The notes below the pieces were generated by a model. That model ran no database searches. It saw only the letters and a program-made list of their open reading frames with translations, and was not told the DNA's origin. A program made the position numbers and the translations under genes. A DNA stretch of 64,000 bases from Serripes groenlandicus (Eukaryota; Mollusca; Bivalvia; Cardiida; Cardiidae), in assembly GCA_031761405.1 (NCBI GenBank), contig JASEVX010000001.1, positions 114,370,071 to 114,434,070 of the forward strand, given 5' to 3'. How positions within the stretch are numbered: position 1 is the first letter of the stretch; each line of letters opens with the position of its first letter. Of the stretch, positions 11,353 through 22,407 are shown in pieces.

Positions 11353-11937
11353 GGAAAAGGACCGCGGTGGACGTCTGTAAAAGTTTAAGCCTTAAACACC
11401 TAATACCAACCAGTGCACTGTGAATGGTTCCGACTGTGTATTAACGCTTATAATTCCAATATCCCGAAACATTAAATAGATTCCGAAACAAGCATCTGTT
11501 CTGTAACCAATAATGACGTCAGCATCAAGAACGAGCTTAGAATTGAACGTAATAGGATGTATTTATATTCAGGTCTAGAATTAAAGATACTTCATACCAA
11601 TTTTAACTCATAAATAGTATAAAGTAGTATATTTATGTTTTCACTCAATTTGTTTACACGAAAATGATGCCATGATTGATTATGAAGGGAATAAAGTTAA
11701 GAATGTTATTTATTCAACACACTTCCTTATTTAATGAGAGAAACTAAGCGGCAACGGAATCTGGGTGACGGTTTTTATCAATTTAAAAAGTCACTTTTCA
11801 CAGATTAAAAATAACGGGGATTATTTAAACATTATAATGCTATAGGGCTGTAGTGCCTGAAGATCGCAGCATGCTTACACTATGCTAATATAAGCAGTTA
11901 CGTGAAACAGGAGTCTGGTGTTCTTCTTTAACCCTCT

Positions 11938-12320
11938 ACCACCTACAGACGCCTTCTGACACCTCTGCAGCAGACGACTTCTGAAAGTCAATGCGACATG
12001 CGTCATTCGTCTTCCACCAATGGGCTAAGTCTATGTGGAAAAGCAGCCAGTTGCTTGGGAAGATTGTTGTGTGGAGTACTGGTGTGAGAAAACCAGGAAA
12101 CACATGCATAGGTGAACTGGCCGCGTGGTATAACTGAGAAATTGTTAAAACGGCGTTAAACCCCAATCAATCAAATCAAATCAGACGCTTTCTGACAATT
12201 TCTCCTGTTTGCCACAATATATCGAATATTTTTCCCAAATAGTTTTACTTTACGTTACGTCAATATTTTTTGCCTGGATGTTTTCAAACTGGTCTGCAGA
12301 ATTGTGTATGTGGGAAAGGG
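11938..12320 (+). mobile_element. Family C MITE interrupted by a SINE, left hairpin arm missing
   Basis: The left part is TTAACCCTCTACCACCTACA through GCAGCAGACGACTTCTGA. The right part resumes after the SINE with CAGACGCTTTCTGA, then jumps to AATTTCTCCTGTTTGCCACA and ends at GTATGTGGGAAAGGG. The left arm of the central foldback is gone. Confidence 0.75.
11984..12182 (+). mobile_element. SINE S1, 5'-truncated, inserted in a family C MITE
   Basis: Begins inside the S1 body (AAGTCAATGCGACATGCGTC) and ends AACCCCAATCAATCAAAT. Flanks CAGACGACTTCTGA (11971-11984) and CAGACGCTTTCTGA (12182-12195) look like a 14-bp duplication with two mismatches. It lacks the tRNA head. Confidence 0.8.
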
Positions 12321-12357
12321 CACGCCTTATTGAACCTATATTGTTGAAGTTTATCTA

Positions 12358-12625
12358 TGAGCTGTCCCACGAAAAAAACAACATTATGGCCTCTGCTTAA
12401 TCATAATGTATCGACCCAGATCAGCCTGCGCAGTCCGCGCAGGCTAATCCGGGCCGACACATTTCGTCTCAGGTGGATAGAGGTTAGAGTAATGATTCCT
12501 GAAACAGAAAATCCACAGGAGGCGAAAAGTGTCTACCGGGGTAAGCCTGCGCGGCATGCTTAGGCTGATCCTGGTCGATACTTTACGCCGAGTCCGCAAT
12601 GTTGGTTTTATCGCGGGACGGCTCA
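12358..12625 (+). mobile_element. Family A element
   Basis: TGAGCTGTCCCACGAAAAAA at the left, TATCGCGGGACGGCTCA at the right. Contains CAGCCTGCGCAGTCCGCGCA and GGCGAAAAGTGTC. Confidence 0.85.
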
Positions 12626-13109
12626 TATTATATAAATGAGCCGCGTCTGGTGATTTGTGATCATATTGAATCTCTCTCCGTAACGAAATAAAATAAATGT
12701 CTACTGGCGTAAACGGGACTGCACCTTGAGCGTTTGTTTTAAAGTCGCATCAAGGACTAAATCACATGTATACACGGTTTCGCTGATTCTGATGAGGTTG
12801 TGCCGATGCACAGGCACGTCCGAGTCGTCAAAGTACGCAAACTAATTAAGACCCCCAACTCGCTAGACGCGGCCCAGGTATAGAGTACGGGTGGTATTAC
12901 AGCTAGACCATCACATGTAAGGGTGAGAGTCTCTAAATACCGGCTTTTATTGGTTTATTGCCTTTTAATAACGAAACAAATTTCAGTCTATCATTTTCTG
13001 GTCTATTTATAATAATCTGCCCCGTTGGTCTAGCAAGTGTAGAGGTTTTAGTTATATCTCGTGGCCTTTACAGTTTATCATGTATTTCTTTGCTTGACAA
13101 CTCAACATA

Positions 13110-13342
13110 TGAGCCGTCCCGCGAGGAAACCAACATTGTGGACTCTGCGTGAAGTATCGACCTGGATCAGCATAAACATGTCGCGCAGGCTTACCCGGTT
13201 ATACACTTTTCGCCTCCGATGGATTGTCTGTTTCAGGAATCATAACTCTATACCTCTATCCCCCAGTAACACAAGGTGTCGGCCCGGATCAGTCTGCGTG
13301 GACTGCGCAGGTTGATCTGGATCGATATATTACGCAGAGTGT
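13110..13342 (-). mobile_element. Family A element, one end lost
   Basis: Minus orientation: TGAGCCGTCCCGCGAGGAAA, CTTTTCGCCTCCGATGGATT, and ATATATTACGCAGAGT at the broken end. The CAACACTGTTGGTTTTCTCG terminus is missing. Confidence 0.75.
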
Positions 13343-13373
13343 AATTGGTGTAAACGCTAGTCACAATCGTCGG

Positions 13374-13464
13374 TGTGGGATGAAAGACCGAGCCAGGATT
13401 TGAACTAACAACCCCTTAACTCTTAATAATTCTCGTAACCGACTGGACCATCGCGCCACGAATC
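13374..13464 (-). repeat. tRNA-like sequence (pseudo-tRNA or SINE head)
   Basis: Minus-strand A-box region TGGCGCGATGGTCCAGTCGG and B box AGTTCAAATCC lie at tRNA spacing. The anticodon region (GAATTATTAAGAGTTAAGG) does not fold as a proper arm, so this is not called as a working tRNA. Confidence 0.4.
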
Positions 13465-13619
13465 CTGTGTATAGTAAACACTGTAGAACAGCCACATATA
13501 TACAAGCTTATGTGTTTCAATATTTTATATTTATCCAGCTAGCCTAAAATGTATTTTGACACTTGAGATTGGGCGATAGCACAATCACCCAATACCCGAT
13601 AACGTCACATGCAATCGAA
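13396..13619 (+). repeat. Tandem duplication, copy 1 (224 bp)
   Basis: Apparently identical over 224 bp to the next copy. On the minus strand it begins as a tRNA-like head (CGTGGCGCGATGGTCCAGTC, TTAGTTCAAATCCT). Only this copy is preceded by the matching AAGACCGAGCC acceptor-side sequence. Confidence 0.9.
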
Positions 13620-13843
13620 GGATTTGAACTAACAACCCCTTAACTCTTAATAATTCTCGTAACCGACTGGACCATCGCGCCACGAATCCTGTGTATAGTA
13701 AACACTGTAGAACAGCCACATATATACAAGCTTATGTGTTTCAATATTTTATATTTATCCAGCTAGCCTAAAATGTATTTTGACACTTGAGATTGGGCGA
13801 TAGCACAATCACCCAATACCCGATAACGTCACATGCAATCGAA
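13620..13843 (+). repeat. Tandem duplication, copy 2 (224 bp)
   Basis: Follows copy 1 with no spacer. The lack of visible differences implies a very recent duplication or an assembly artefact. Confidence 0.9.
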
Positions 13844-14097
13844 CTTGTATTGGGGGCCGTAACGATTGTGGTAAACTGTTAATTGGTTCTAGATAATATA
13901 ACTGACAACTATCATTGATTAAATAGCACACGTAGTTAGTGTCAAAAATTGACATGACGTTTTGAGAAAGTAAAACCGGAAAGATGTCACACTTCGTACA
14001 ATAAAAGATGAACCGTTTTTTTTTTATCTACATCAATTTTGACCGCGTTATCAAAAATTGTCCTATGTCATATGTTCGAATGTTCATATGTTCGAAT

Positions 14098-14324
14098 GTA
14101 TTTAGACGCATAATGGCGCCTCTTCAGCAGATGACTTTTGAAAACATTGTGACAAAAGGAGAAATTGCTTATAATAGGGTTATAATAGACAATTTTCCCT
14201 TTTGTCACAATGTTTTCAATTTGATTCAATACTTATACTTCCACTTAAAAAGATTTTCCATATTTTTGTCCAGATATTTTTAAAGTAGTCTGCTGCAGAT
14301 TTGTTGTATGTGTAAAAGGGGTAA
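14098..14324 (+). mobile_element. Family C MITE, left terminus decayed
   Basis: CTTCAGCAGATGACTTTTGA, GTGACAAAAGGAGAAATTGC with complementary TTTTCCCTTTTGTCACAATG, GTAGTCTGCTGCAGATTTGT, and end GTGTAAAAGGGGTAA. Confidence 0.75.
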
Positions 14325-14717
14325 CCGCCGGAGAACCGCTTCATTGTTCATATTACCAACATGGTCCTGAATCTAGAATCAGAGAAATGTTTTTTTATGA
14401 AGCGACACCTTTGATGCGCCCGTATTCGTTACCGAGATGGAAAAGCGAACAAGGAGACCCATTTTCTTATGACGCGAAACATTTAAAGTTACCGCTGAGG
14501 GCATCTATGGCGCGTGTGAAACATTGGAAGTTCTGTTGAGGAAACAATGGACACATATTCACCAAATATACTCAATACTATTCCAAATTATAATTCTTAT
14601 TTAAAAAAAGTAACACAACTTTTGATCTGCTATATACGGTTCAATTCAGAAATTGTGTTATTTTAAAATTAGGAATGTTCTATGGTTGGTGAATACGGAC
14701 CATAGCTTGCCGTATCT

Positions 14718-14884
14718 TTAACCCTTTCCCTCATACAGATGATTTCTGACGCCTCTGCAGCAGAGGACTTATTGAAAACATTGGGTCAAAATGAGATAAA
14801 CAATTACCGCTATTGTCAAAATGTTTTTCCACTTTATTCAATATATAATTTTATTTGCAGATTTGCCGTTTGTGGGAAAGCGTA
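14718..14884 (+). mobile_element. Family C MITE, internally shortened
   Basis: TTAACCCTTTCCCTCATACA, CTCTGCAGCAGAGGACTTAT, a reduced centre GATAAACAATTACCGCTATT, and end TTTGTGGGAAAGCGTAA. Confidence 0.75.
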
Positions 14885-15040
14885 AGCCCACCGTGATGGC
14901 TTAGAGTGTCGTGCATTCTTATCAGGATCCTCCATTTTCGTCTATGTCATCGAAATATCATCAAACCCCACTATAAGAATGGATATATATATGAACTAAG
15001 GAAGGATATACACGTGTGATCAATCCAATCTGGATCTTGA

Positions 15041-15260
15041 AATTCAACACTTTTTCACATACAACATATCTGCAGCAGACGACTTTACCGACATCTAGGT
15101 AGAAATATGCACACAGCTCTAAAGATGAGAGTATAATTGTTGAATACAGTTGAAAACATTGGGGGCAGTAAGAGAAGCTGCTCTCCATGAGCAATTTCTC
15201 CTTTTTTCATAACCTTTTGACAACCCATCAGATGCTGATGCCTCAAACAGCGTCAAACAT
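15041..15260 (-). mobile_element. Family C MITE, decayed
   Basis: TTTTTCACATACAACATATC, CTGCAGCAGACGACTTTACC, ATAATTGTTGAATACAGTTG, GAGCAATTTCTCCTTTTTTC, and weak right sequence GATGCCTCAAACAGCGTC. Confidence 0.6.
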
Positions 15261-15333
15261 TCATTCATTGACTGATTGTGTTCCCCCTCACCGTGCAGAG
15301 TTAACTGTTCGGCGAGCAAACAGCGAGTGAGGG

Positions 15334-15563
15334 TTAACCCTTTCCCTCATATAGACGCTTTCTGACGCCTCTGCAGCAGACGGCTTTTGGAAAACATAGT
15401 GACAAAAGGAGAAATTGCTCAGAACGAGCAATTTCTCCTTTTGCCACAATGTCTTCTACGTTTAGTCATAGATTATCCATTCAGTTATAGAGATTTTTTA
15501 TTTTTCGACAAAATATGTTCAAAGTCGTCTGCTGCAGAATTGTCGTATGAGGGTGAGGGTTAA
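15334..15563 (+). mobile_element. Family C MITE, full length, young
   Basis: TTAACCCTTTCCCTCATATA to TATGAGGGTGAGGGTTAA. The stem AAAAGGAGAAATTGCTC / GAGCAATTTCTCCTTTT is perfect around a short AGAAC loop. Confidence 0.93.
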
Positions 15564-15804
15564 ATACAGAGAACATTTAGTTTGCTTACTTCGGACTCGG
15601 GGTAATTTGAATATCACATGTCTATTTCAGCGTGATTGACAGCTTGTGACGTAATTCTCGCGTGAACTCGCGGGGTTTTCACGGGGTGCAAGATGTCGCC
15701 ATGTAATCGCACACCCCAAGAGGTTCATCACGTTCGAGTTTAACTAAGGTTCGTGGTGCCGAGGGGGATTAATTTAGATTCAATTATATCAGGGCATACA
15801 GATT

Positions 15805-16018
15805 TGAGCCGTCCCGCGAGAAAACCAACATTGTGAACTCTGCGACCCGGATCAGCCTAAGCATGGATTTTCTGTTTCAGGAATCATTACTCTATACACA
15901 TATTCCCCACGGAGACGGAATGTGTCGGCTCAGATTAGTCTGCGCGGACTGCGCAGGCTGATCTGGATCGATATATTACGCAGAGGCTATACTGTTGGTT
16001 TTCTCCTGGAACGGCTCA
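15805..16018 (-). mobile_element. Family A element, internally deleted
   Basis: TGAGCCGTCCCGCGAGAAAA to CTCCTGGAACGGCTCA. The section between CAGCCTAAGCATG and GATTTTCTGTTTCAGG, normally holding the GGCGAAAA box, is deleted. Confidence 0.85.
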
Positions 16019-16105
16019 TATTTTGAAGAGGGTCAATCCTCGACGTCGTTCTACTTGTTGTTGCGATATTGGCTGATTAGATTTCGTTCTCTTTCTCGTA
16101 AAAAC

Positions 16106-16352
16106 CGCCTTAATAGTGGTAGAGCTTCCATCCCGGTTGCGGGAGGTCACGGGTTCGATCCCAGACCGGGTCATACGAAATACTTTAAAAAAGGGTAGTA
16201 ATGGCTGCCCTTCTCTGTTCTCAGGGTTTCGTGGATAGCATTGCGACTGACTGGTTGGTGTCAGGATAAACGGACCAGTAGTACTGGTAACGTACCCAGG
16301 AAACGCCTTTATATGACTGAATAATTGTTGAAAGCGGCGTAAAACACCTGTG
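16106..16352 (+). mobile_element. SINE S2
   Basis: tRNA-like head (TAGTGGTAGAGCTTCCATCC, B box GGGTTCGATCCC), linker CATACGAAATACTTTAAAAA, body TAATGGCTGCCCTTCTC, CCAGTAGTACTGGTAACGTA, and tail domain TTGTTGAAAGCGGCGTAAAA. Confidence 0.8.
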
Positions 16353-16372
16353 AAAACAATTAGTCAATCAAT

Positions 16373-17527
16373 CTTTATTTTTGAAAATATTTATAAATGC
16401 GCCTTGAAAAACCCAACATTTAGGCATTAGCAACACATGTAGAACCAGATCACACTGCACATCCGAGAAATCAGACCTTCAACTACAATGTTCGTCAATA
16501 GTGTTGGTCAAAAATCGTTCCAGACGAATCAGGAGCAGTTTGAAAGTCTATATGGACATAATGCCTCTCAACATAGGTAAAATAACTGTTGAATTAACTG
16601 ACTGTCGAACGTGGTTGACAATGAACAGACTGTGCAATCTGATCTTGGCCTTTCACGATCGCACAGCCTCGTGGGTCGTCGTTTCTGTTGTGCGACCCCA
16701 TGACATTACATATTTGAGTTGTATTTAATAGCGATGTTTTTAAATATTATAGATTAAATAAATAAAGTGATTGCTTATTTCAGTAAAGGCGTATTTGGGT
16801 TAACTTTCTCAATAGCTAGTTACGTATTTATGGTATGACACCAGGTACATGTCAAATGTGTAACCTATAATGTAATAAATGGTTTTATTCGCGTTTTTAT
16901 CTAAATCTTGAAAGTAAACTTTCTATGGGGGCAATATCTCTCTAGATCATACGTCGTTATCTAATTTTAACATGGATTATTAAACGCACGTTTTCCATTT
17001 CTAAACTTGCTTAATTTCCACTCTTTTGTTTCTATGTAGGCAATGGTTCAATCATTGTGTATCTATCGATCTCAAACAGTCTATTCACTTAGAATACAGT
17101 GTATGCATTTAAAGAGTCACACAACCAAAGAAGTAATGTGACACCAAGATCAACCACAGAATGCAGCAGGCGAGTTTGATAACAACAACGACACGACACA
17201 TATGGCAAAGGAGTGTTTTTTTTCGCAATGTTTTTAATTATATTAAATAATGATGCTTTTTATTTATATTAAAGACATTTTCACCATTGTTCCTAAACGT
17301 AGCATGCTGCAGTTCTTCAGTATGAGGGGAAAGAATATGATCTTGATATTTCAATTATTCCATAAACGGGAAAGTGTAGAATAATTATAGAGTGCGTGCA
17401 GATAATAATTATTTATACATATTCAGCAAATTGATAAAAATCGAAACCATGTAAAACGATCATGCTCAACGCTTTGATATACGCGTATCAATAAACCGAT
17501 GTCAAATCAGTATATCAATCAACCTTA
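16373..17527. other. No gene seen
   Basis: 1.15 kb of AT-rich DNA. A faint family C trace (GCAGCAGGCGAGTTTGATAA; CATGCTGCAGTTCTTCAGTA) lies at 17163-17335. The 75-codon frame at 16501-16728 resembles no protein I know. Confidence 0.45.
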
Positions 17528-17790
17528 TGAGTCGTCTCGCGAGAAAACCAACATTATGGCCTCTGCGTAATGTATCGACCCAGATCAGCCTGCGCTGTCC
17601 GCGCAGACTGATCCGGGCCGACACATTCCGTCTCGGGGGGATAGAGGTATAGAATAATGATTCCTGAAACAGAAAAATCCACAGAAGGCGAAAAGTATCT
17701 AGCCGGGTCAGCCTGCGCGGCCTGCTTAGGTTGATCCGGTCGATACTTTACGCCGAGTCCACAATGTTGGTTTTCTCGCTATACGGCTCT
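17528..17790 (+). mobile_element. Family A element, + orientation
   Basis: TGAGTCGTCTCGCGAGAAAA to TTTTCTCGCTATACGGCTCT, flanked by TA on both sides. It sits 62 bp from an inverted copy. Confidence 0.87.
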
Positions 17791-17852
17791 TATTTCGTGT
17801 GTCCTGGAAAACAGTGCGAGTAAAGTAAATATTGATAGTAAGGTTACACAAA

Positions 17853-18116
17853 TGAGCCGTTCCACGATAAAAAACAACATTATTGACTCCGCGTAAAGTA
17901 TCGACCAGGATCAGCCGAAGCATGCCGCGCAGGCTAACCCGGACAGACACTTTTCGCCTTCTGTGGATTTTCTGTTTCAGGAATCATTACTCTATACCTT
18001 TATCCCCACGCGACGGAATGTGTCGGGCCGGATTAGCCTGCGCGGACTGCGCAGGGTAATCTGGGTCGATACATTACGCAAAGTCCACACTGTTGGTTTT
18101 CTCGTGGAACGGCTCA
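17853..18116 (-). mobile_element. Family A element, minus orientation
   Basis: TGAGCCGTTCCACGATAAAA to CTCGTGGAACGGCTCA. Together with the copy at 17528 it forms a ~590-bp inverted pair with a 62-bp spacer. Confidence 0.88.
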
Positions 18117-18196
18117 AATATATTAACTTATGCATGTTTTACATTAGTTTTTAAATCAATGCCGATACGATTGGAAATCATGAAGTATACCATTAT

Positions 18197-18421
18197 AGAC
18201 CCTTCCCCACATGTAGACGCATTCTGATGCATCTGCACGTAAGCGACTTTTGTAAATTGCGTGGCTAAGGGAGAACTTGTTCATACTTTCCTTTTGCCAC
18301 AATGTTTTCAAATATGTTATAAAACCGAACTTTTATATAGAAGATAAAGATTGCATCTATTTTTCTCCAGACGATTTCAAAGTCGTCTTCTGCAGATGTG
18401 TTGTATAAGGGAAAGGGTTAA
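18197..18421 (+). mobile_element. Family C MITE
   Basis: GACCCTTCCCCACATGTAGA to GTATAAGGGAAAGGGTTAA. The left TTAA is mutated (ATAGACC). Centre GGGAGAACTTGTTCATA. Confidence 0.75.
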
Positions 18422-18627
18422 ACACGGATATTATTTCACCAAATAGGTTACCGATACCAAGCGATCCAAGGTGACCCAATATTCGATACCGTCTGGCCCC
18501 AGTCTTGATTGGGTGAATTATTGGGAGCCTCCCCCCGTCTGGGCACACTGAGTAGTCGTGTTATGTAACCTTTGTAGAATGTGTCTTCTTTTCGGAGCAC
18601 GGACCTATAGGACAGAAACAACGTGCA

Positions 18628-18805
18628 TTATCCCTTTACGCACATACAGACGCTTTCTGGTACCTATGCAGCAGACGACTTTTGAAAACATTGTGGGTAA
18701 TAAATACATTGCTCATAGTGAGAAATTTCTCCTTTTGCCGCAATATATACAACTTTATTTAAACAATAGAATTAATGTTCCCTCATATATAAAGTTTTCT
18801 TATAC
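18628..18805 (+). mobile_element. Family C MITE, right end truncated
   Basis: ATCCCTTTACGCACATACAG, GCAGCAGACGACTTTTGAAA, and centre ATTGCTCATAGTGAGAAATT. It stops near TATAAAGTTTTCTTATAC without the GGGAAAGGGTTAA end. Confidence 0.65.
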
Positions 18806-18938
18806 TTTTTCCTATATAGCGATGCTCTGAGAAAACCATTATTTGGGGGCATTAGATACCAATGTAGATCCAGTTCAAGCTGCGTATCCGTGCATCTCGA
18901 CCAGGCTCTGCATTGTTCGTTTATTAGGCATGGAAGGA

Positions 18939-19091
18939 TTAACCCTTTCCCTCATATAGACGCTCCTTTTGCCACAATGTTTTCCACTTTTAGTCATAGG
19001 GTATCTATTCAATTGTAGAGATTGTCCATTTTTTGACAAAATATGTTCAAAGTCGTCTGCTGCAGAATTTTCGTATGACGGAAATGGTTAA
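18939..19091 (+). mobile_element. Family C MITE lacking the left foldback arm
   Basis: TTAACCCTTTCCCTCATATA then GACGCT joins directly to CCTTTTGCCACAATGTTTTC. Both termini are intact, with TTAA flanks. The deletion removes about 80 bp that includes one hairpin arm. Confidence 0.85.
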
Positions 19092-19144
19092 AGAAATTTC
19101 TGAAAAACAATTTCCGATTTTGACGCTTGGGCGAGGATGGTGCA

Positions 19145-19498
19145 CATGTAGTTTTATTTTCACACGTGTAATACTTGCTCATGTAGTTTTATTTTCACAC
19201 ATGTAATACTTGCTCATGTAGTTTTATTTTCACACGTGTAATACTTGTACATGTAGTTTTATTTTCACACGTGTAATACTTGCTCATGTAGTTTTATTTT
19301 CACACGTGTAATACTTGTACATGTAGTTTTATTTTCACACGTGTAATACTTGCACATGTAGTTTTATTTTCACACGTGTAATACTTGCTCATGTAGTTTT
19401 ATTTTCACACGTGTAATACTTGCTCATGTAGTTTTATTTTCACACGTGTAATACTTGCACATGTAGTTTTATTTTCACACGTGTAATACTTGTACATG
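19145..19498 (+). repeat. 35-bp tandem repeat, ~10 copies
   Basis: The unit contains CATGTAGTTTTATTTTCACA followed by CGTGTAATACTTGCT. Nearly every unit has an ACACGTGT palindrome (one has CATG instead of CGTG), so a CACGTG recurs every 35 bp. The last unit base varies (CTC/GTAC/GCAC). Confidence 0.93.
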
Positions 19499-19924
19499 TT
19501 TGAAAAAGTTGTCTGTTACAGGTGCGTCAAATCGTGTCTTTAATTGGGATAGGATTAACAGATTAAACAGATTAGACTGGAACCAGTCCACAAGGTTCAA
19601 ACGTATTGTGCTGTACCTACACCTTTACGGCCATAGTAAGTAGATTGTAACTGACATGCCCAACTTTCAATATATACTACACTGGCGACACCTACTGGCG
19701 CGAACACTACTGGATGTTCGCGAACATCTGTTTCTATTCCGTATCTATTGAACGCAGGAATCACGTTTATATGAAAACCTTATCTCGAAGATCAACTGTT
19801 TAATTACGGGTGCCAACTGGGCTATACAAATAACTGTATGTCAAGAAATACATTTGAAACGGACCATCGCAGTTAACTGACGTTAACTGTAAAAAGACAT
19901 ACAGGAGAAAGTGATTTTCTGTTT

Positions 19925-20095
19925 TTAAAACTCTCCCACATGCTGACCTTCTTCAGCAAACGACTTTGAAAACATTGATACAAACGAAGATGCGCAACTT
20001 CTTCTTTTCCCCTAATAATCAACTGATTTGAATAGGTATACGTTCATTCAATGTTTTTGCCGATTTGTTCAATGTGGGGAAAGCTGGGAAAGAGA
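19925..20095 (-). mobile_element. Family C MITE, decayed
   Basis: AACTCTCCCACATGCTGACC, CTTCAGCAAACGACTTTGAA, CGCAACTTCTTCTTTTCCCC, and TGTGGGGAAAGC. The centre is largely lost. Confidence 0.5.
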
Positions 20096-20185
20096 CCCAT
20101 CGTTTGTGCGAGAGTGTAAGTACACGGGCACCCAGAAATGTATACAACGTAACAATTCAATAGCAGTATTCCATATATATGTGTT

Positions 20186-20388
20186 TTAACTTTTTCAGCG
20201 CCAAAGGCAATATTGAGGTTTTTGCAAACAATACAGATTCAGGTGAGTCAGCTCGTAACGACATCAGCATTGTTTGCCTTTTATTCATCAAAATAATCCA
20301 AATAATATATTACATGAGAAATGGAGTCGCTCGATTTTGAACATGGAAGAGTCTACTTTAAACAATTCGGCGCTGAAAGAGTTGTTAA
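20186..20388 (+). mobile_element. Family E MITE
   Basis: TTAACTTTTTCAGCGCCAAA to TTCGGCGCTGAAAGAGTTG, then TTAA. The left arm GCAAACAATACAGATTCAGG is intact. The apex reads GTCAGCTCGTAACGACATCA and the right arm is shortened. Confidence 0.8.
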
Positions 20389-20548
20389 CCTGATCATTTT
20401 GGAAATCGTCATCATCAACTGGCCCATGTATTCAATATAGACACCTTTTCCACGTTGTTATCCAATATCGCACGGCTTGTTATAACTATTGGCTATTCTT
20501 ATGGAGTGCTTTATTTCCGGTTAGTTGTCGGGGAGCTCCTTCCTCCAT

Positions 20549-20590
20549 AGGATAGTAAACATAGGATAGTAAACATAGGATAGTAAACAT
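20549..20590 (+). repeat. 14-bp repeat, three copies
   Basis: AGGATAGTAAACAT three times with no change. Confidence 0.9.
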
Positions 20591-21018
20591 GTTAGCTTAG
20601 CTGGAGGTCTGAGGATTTGACGGAAACATATAAACATGCTTACAGGGAAAGTTTGTTTTATTTTGGGCTTACGCTGTTATTCCACCCACACATATACTGT
20701 AGGTTATAGCAGTTATTCATGAGTCTTAAAATACCCGTTTATATATATCATTCCACATCACAGTTTGGTCATGACGCATTACATGACATTTGATTCTAAC
20801 CTCCCCATTTGAGACGCTAGCGATTTTGGTTCTAAATTCATCAGCGTTTAGTGATAACTGGAGCAAACCTGTGCAGCCGTACAGTCTCGTCAACCCCTTC
20901 ACTGTTCGTCTACACGTTTTATTGTCCGAAATGCATCTTTTGAATGAAGCGGCTAGAACTGTTGTCACATTTGTTTTACATCAATGTACCCCGTATAGTA
21001 TTCGGTTGCGGAGATACA

Positions 21019-21249
21019 TTAACCCTTTCCCTCATACGACAATTCTGAAGCAGACGACTTTGAACATATATTGTCAAAAAATGGAAAATCTCTATAATTG
21101 AATGGATAACCTATGACTAAAAATGGAAAACATTGTGGCAAAAGGAGAAATTGCTCGTTTTGAGCAATTTCTTCTTTTGTCACTATGTTTTCAAAAAAGC
21201 CGTCTGCTGCAGAGGCGTCATAAAGCGTATATATTTGGGAAAGGATTAA
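21019..21249 (-). mobile_element. Family C MITE, full length
   Basis: TTAACCCTTTCCCTCATACG to TATTTGGGAAAGGATTAA. Stem AAGGAGAAATTGCTC / GAGCAATTTCTTCTT. Confidence 0.9.
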
Positions 21250-21980
21250 GACCCAAAATCGACAGACGCGGCTCATATAAATTATTGCGTAGGCTTATTT
21301 GTGCAAAACTGGTGAGATGTGTTTGGTGCGATTTGTGTAACATTTAAAATTTGCATAAACACGTGAACGTCATGATAATATATATCTTTGCACAAAGGTC
21401 AAAAGTACGATATCAATTGAAAGCAGAAAAAGCAAATATTATGTCAGTTACGTAATAATTTTCAAAGAAAAATATAACTTCTTTTACCATCCAAACCTAG
21501 GTTTTGCGGCTAAATCGAGAAACGCGCAATGCATTGGTCTTCGCGAAGAATAAGATACGCATCACATATTAGGTTTTACTGTGTCAAATGTTCATAGAAA
21601 GGATCAAACTTCATGTTTATGCATTAGTCTAAGCCATTTTAGGCAACCGATTTCATCACATTTCAATTAGTTTCACTCTTTCCAACCATCTTGACAGACG
21701 CCACACGATTGACCTTCCTTTTCGTTTTACTCGGAAGCTCTTTAGACACTTCCTTTCTCCAGTAAGGTCTAGTTTTGTATTTATGTACTCTAGCTGTGTC
21801 AGACACGCGAAGATGCAAGAGAGACTACTTGTCCTCTTCATTATATCCTTTCTAATAGTCATGTCTTATTGAAAGCGAGGCTGAGATAATGCATGACTAT
21901 GGTCAAGTAAAAGTTACTTTTCTTTTGATGAATATATGTAGAAAAACGATAACAGTAAAACATGTTGAAATAAAAGGAAC
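21250..21980. other. No gene or clear repeat seen
   Basis: AT-rich DNA. The 68-codon minus frame at 21656-21862 is Lys/Arg-rich and not recognised. Confidence 0.45.
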
Positions 21981-21984
21981 ATAT

Positions 21985-22211
21985 ACGTCAAACCAGTTAT
22001 ATTTAAAATGTAAAATGTAACTGAAATTTTGAAATGTAAATTGCAGTAAGGGAAAGTGTTATACCTTGGTGTGAAATAGACGAAACGTCATAGTTATTGA
22101 AAGGGGCGTTTTCATGTTCTAAGATATTTATTTGATATCCAAAACTTATGTTTTAGGTTCCCAAAAGAACCATCTCAGTAAGACGATTCTTTTGAAAAAT
22201 CATACTATATG
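21985..22211 (+). repeat. Segmental duplication copy 1 with truncated family B MITE
   Basis: AACCAGTTATATTTAAAATG, TTGCAGTAAGGGAAAGTGTT, GAAAGGGGCGTTTTCATGTT and the left half of a family B palindrome. It matches 22408-22620. It ends soon after GACGATTCTTTTGA, where family C sequence begins. Confidence 0.75.
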
Positions 22212-22400
22212 TTGAACCCTTTCCCTCATACGGCAATTCTGCAGCAGATGACTTTGAAAGTATTTTGTCAAAAAATAGAAAATCTCCATAATTGAATGGA
22301 TAATATATGACAAAACGTGGAAAACATTGTGGCAAAAGCAGAAATTGCTCGTATTGCAGAAAGTTCGTCAGAAAGCGTATATATGAGGGAAAGGGTTAAT
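22212..22400 (-). mobile_element. Family C MITE between the duplicated segments
   Basis: AACCCTTTCCCTCATACGGC to ATGAGGGAAAGGGTTAA. It is shortened in the apex: GAAATTGCTCGTATTGCAGA joins straight to AAGTTCGTCAGAAAGCG. Confidence 0.85.
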
Positions 22401-22407
22401 GAGTAAA

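Noticed and set aside
13374..13464. tRNA gene on the minus strand
   Set aside because: A and B boxes are present but the anticodon arm does not pair.
19145..19498. CRISPR-like regular repeats (also 30251-30782, 50126-50882)
   Set aside because: Units follow one another with no unique spacers, in a clearly eukaryotic context.
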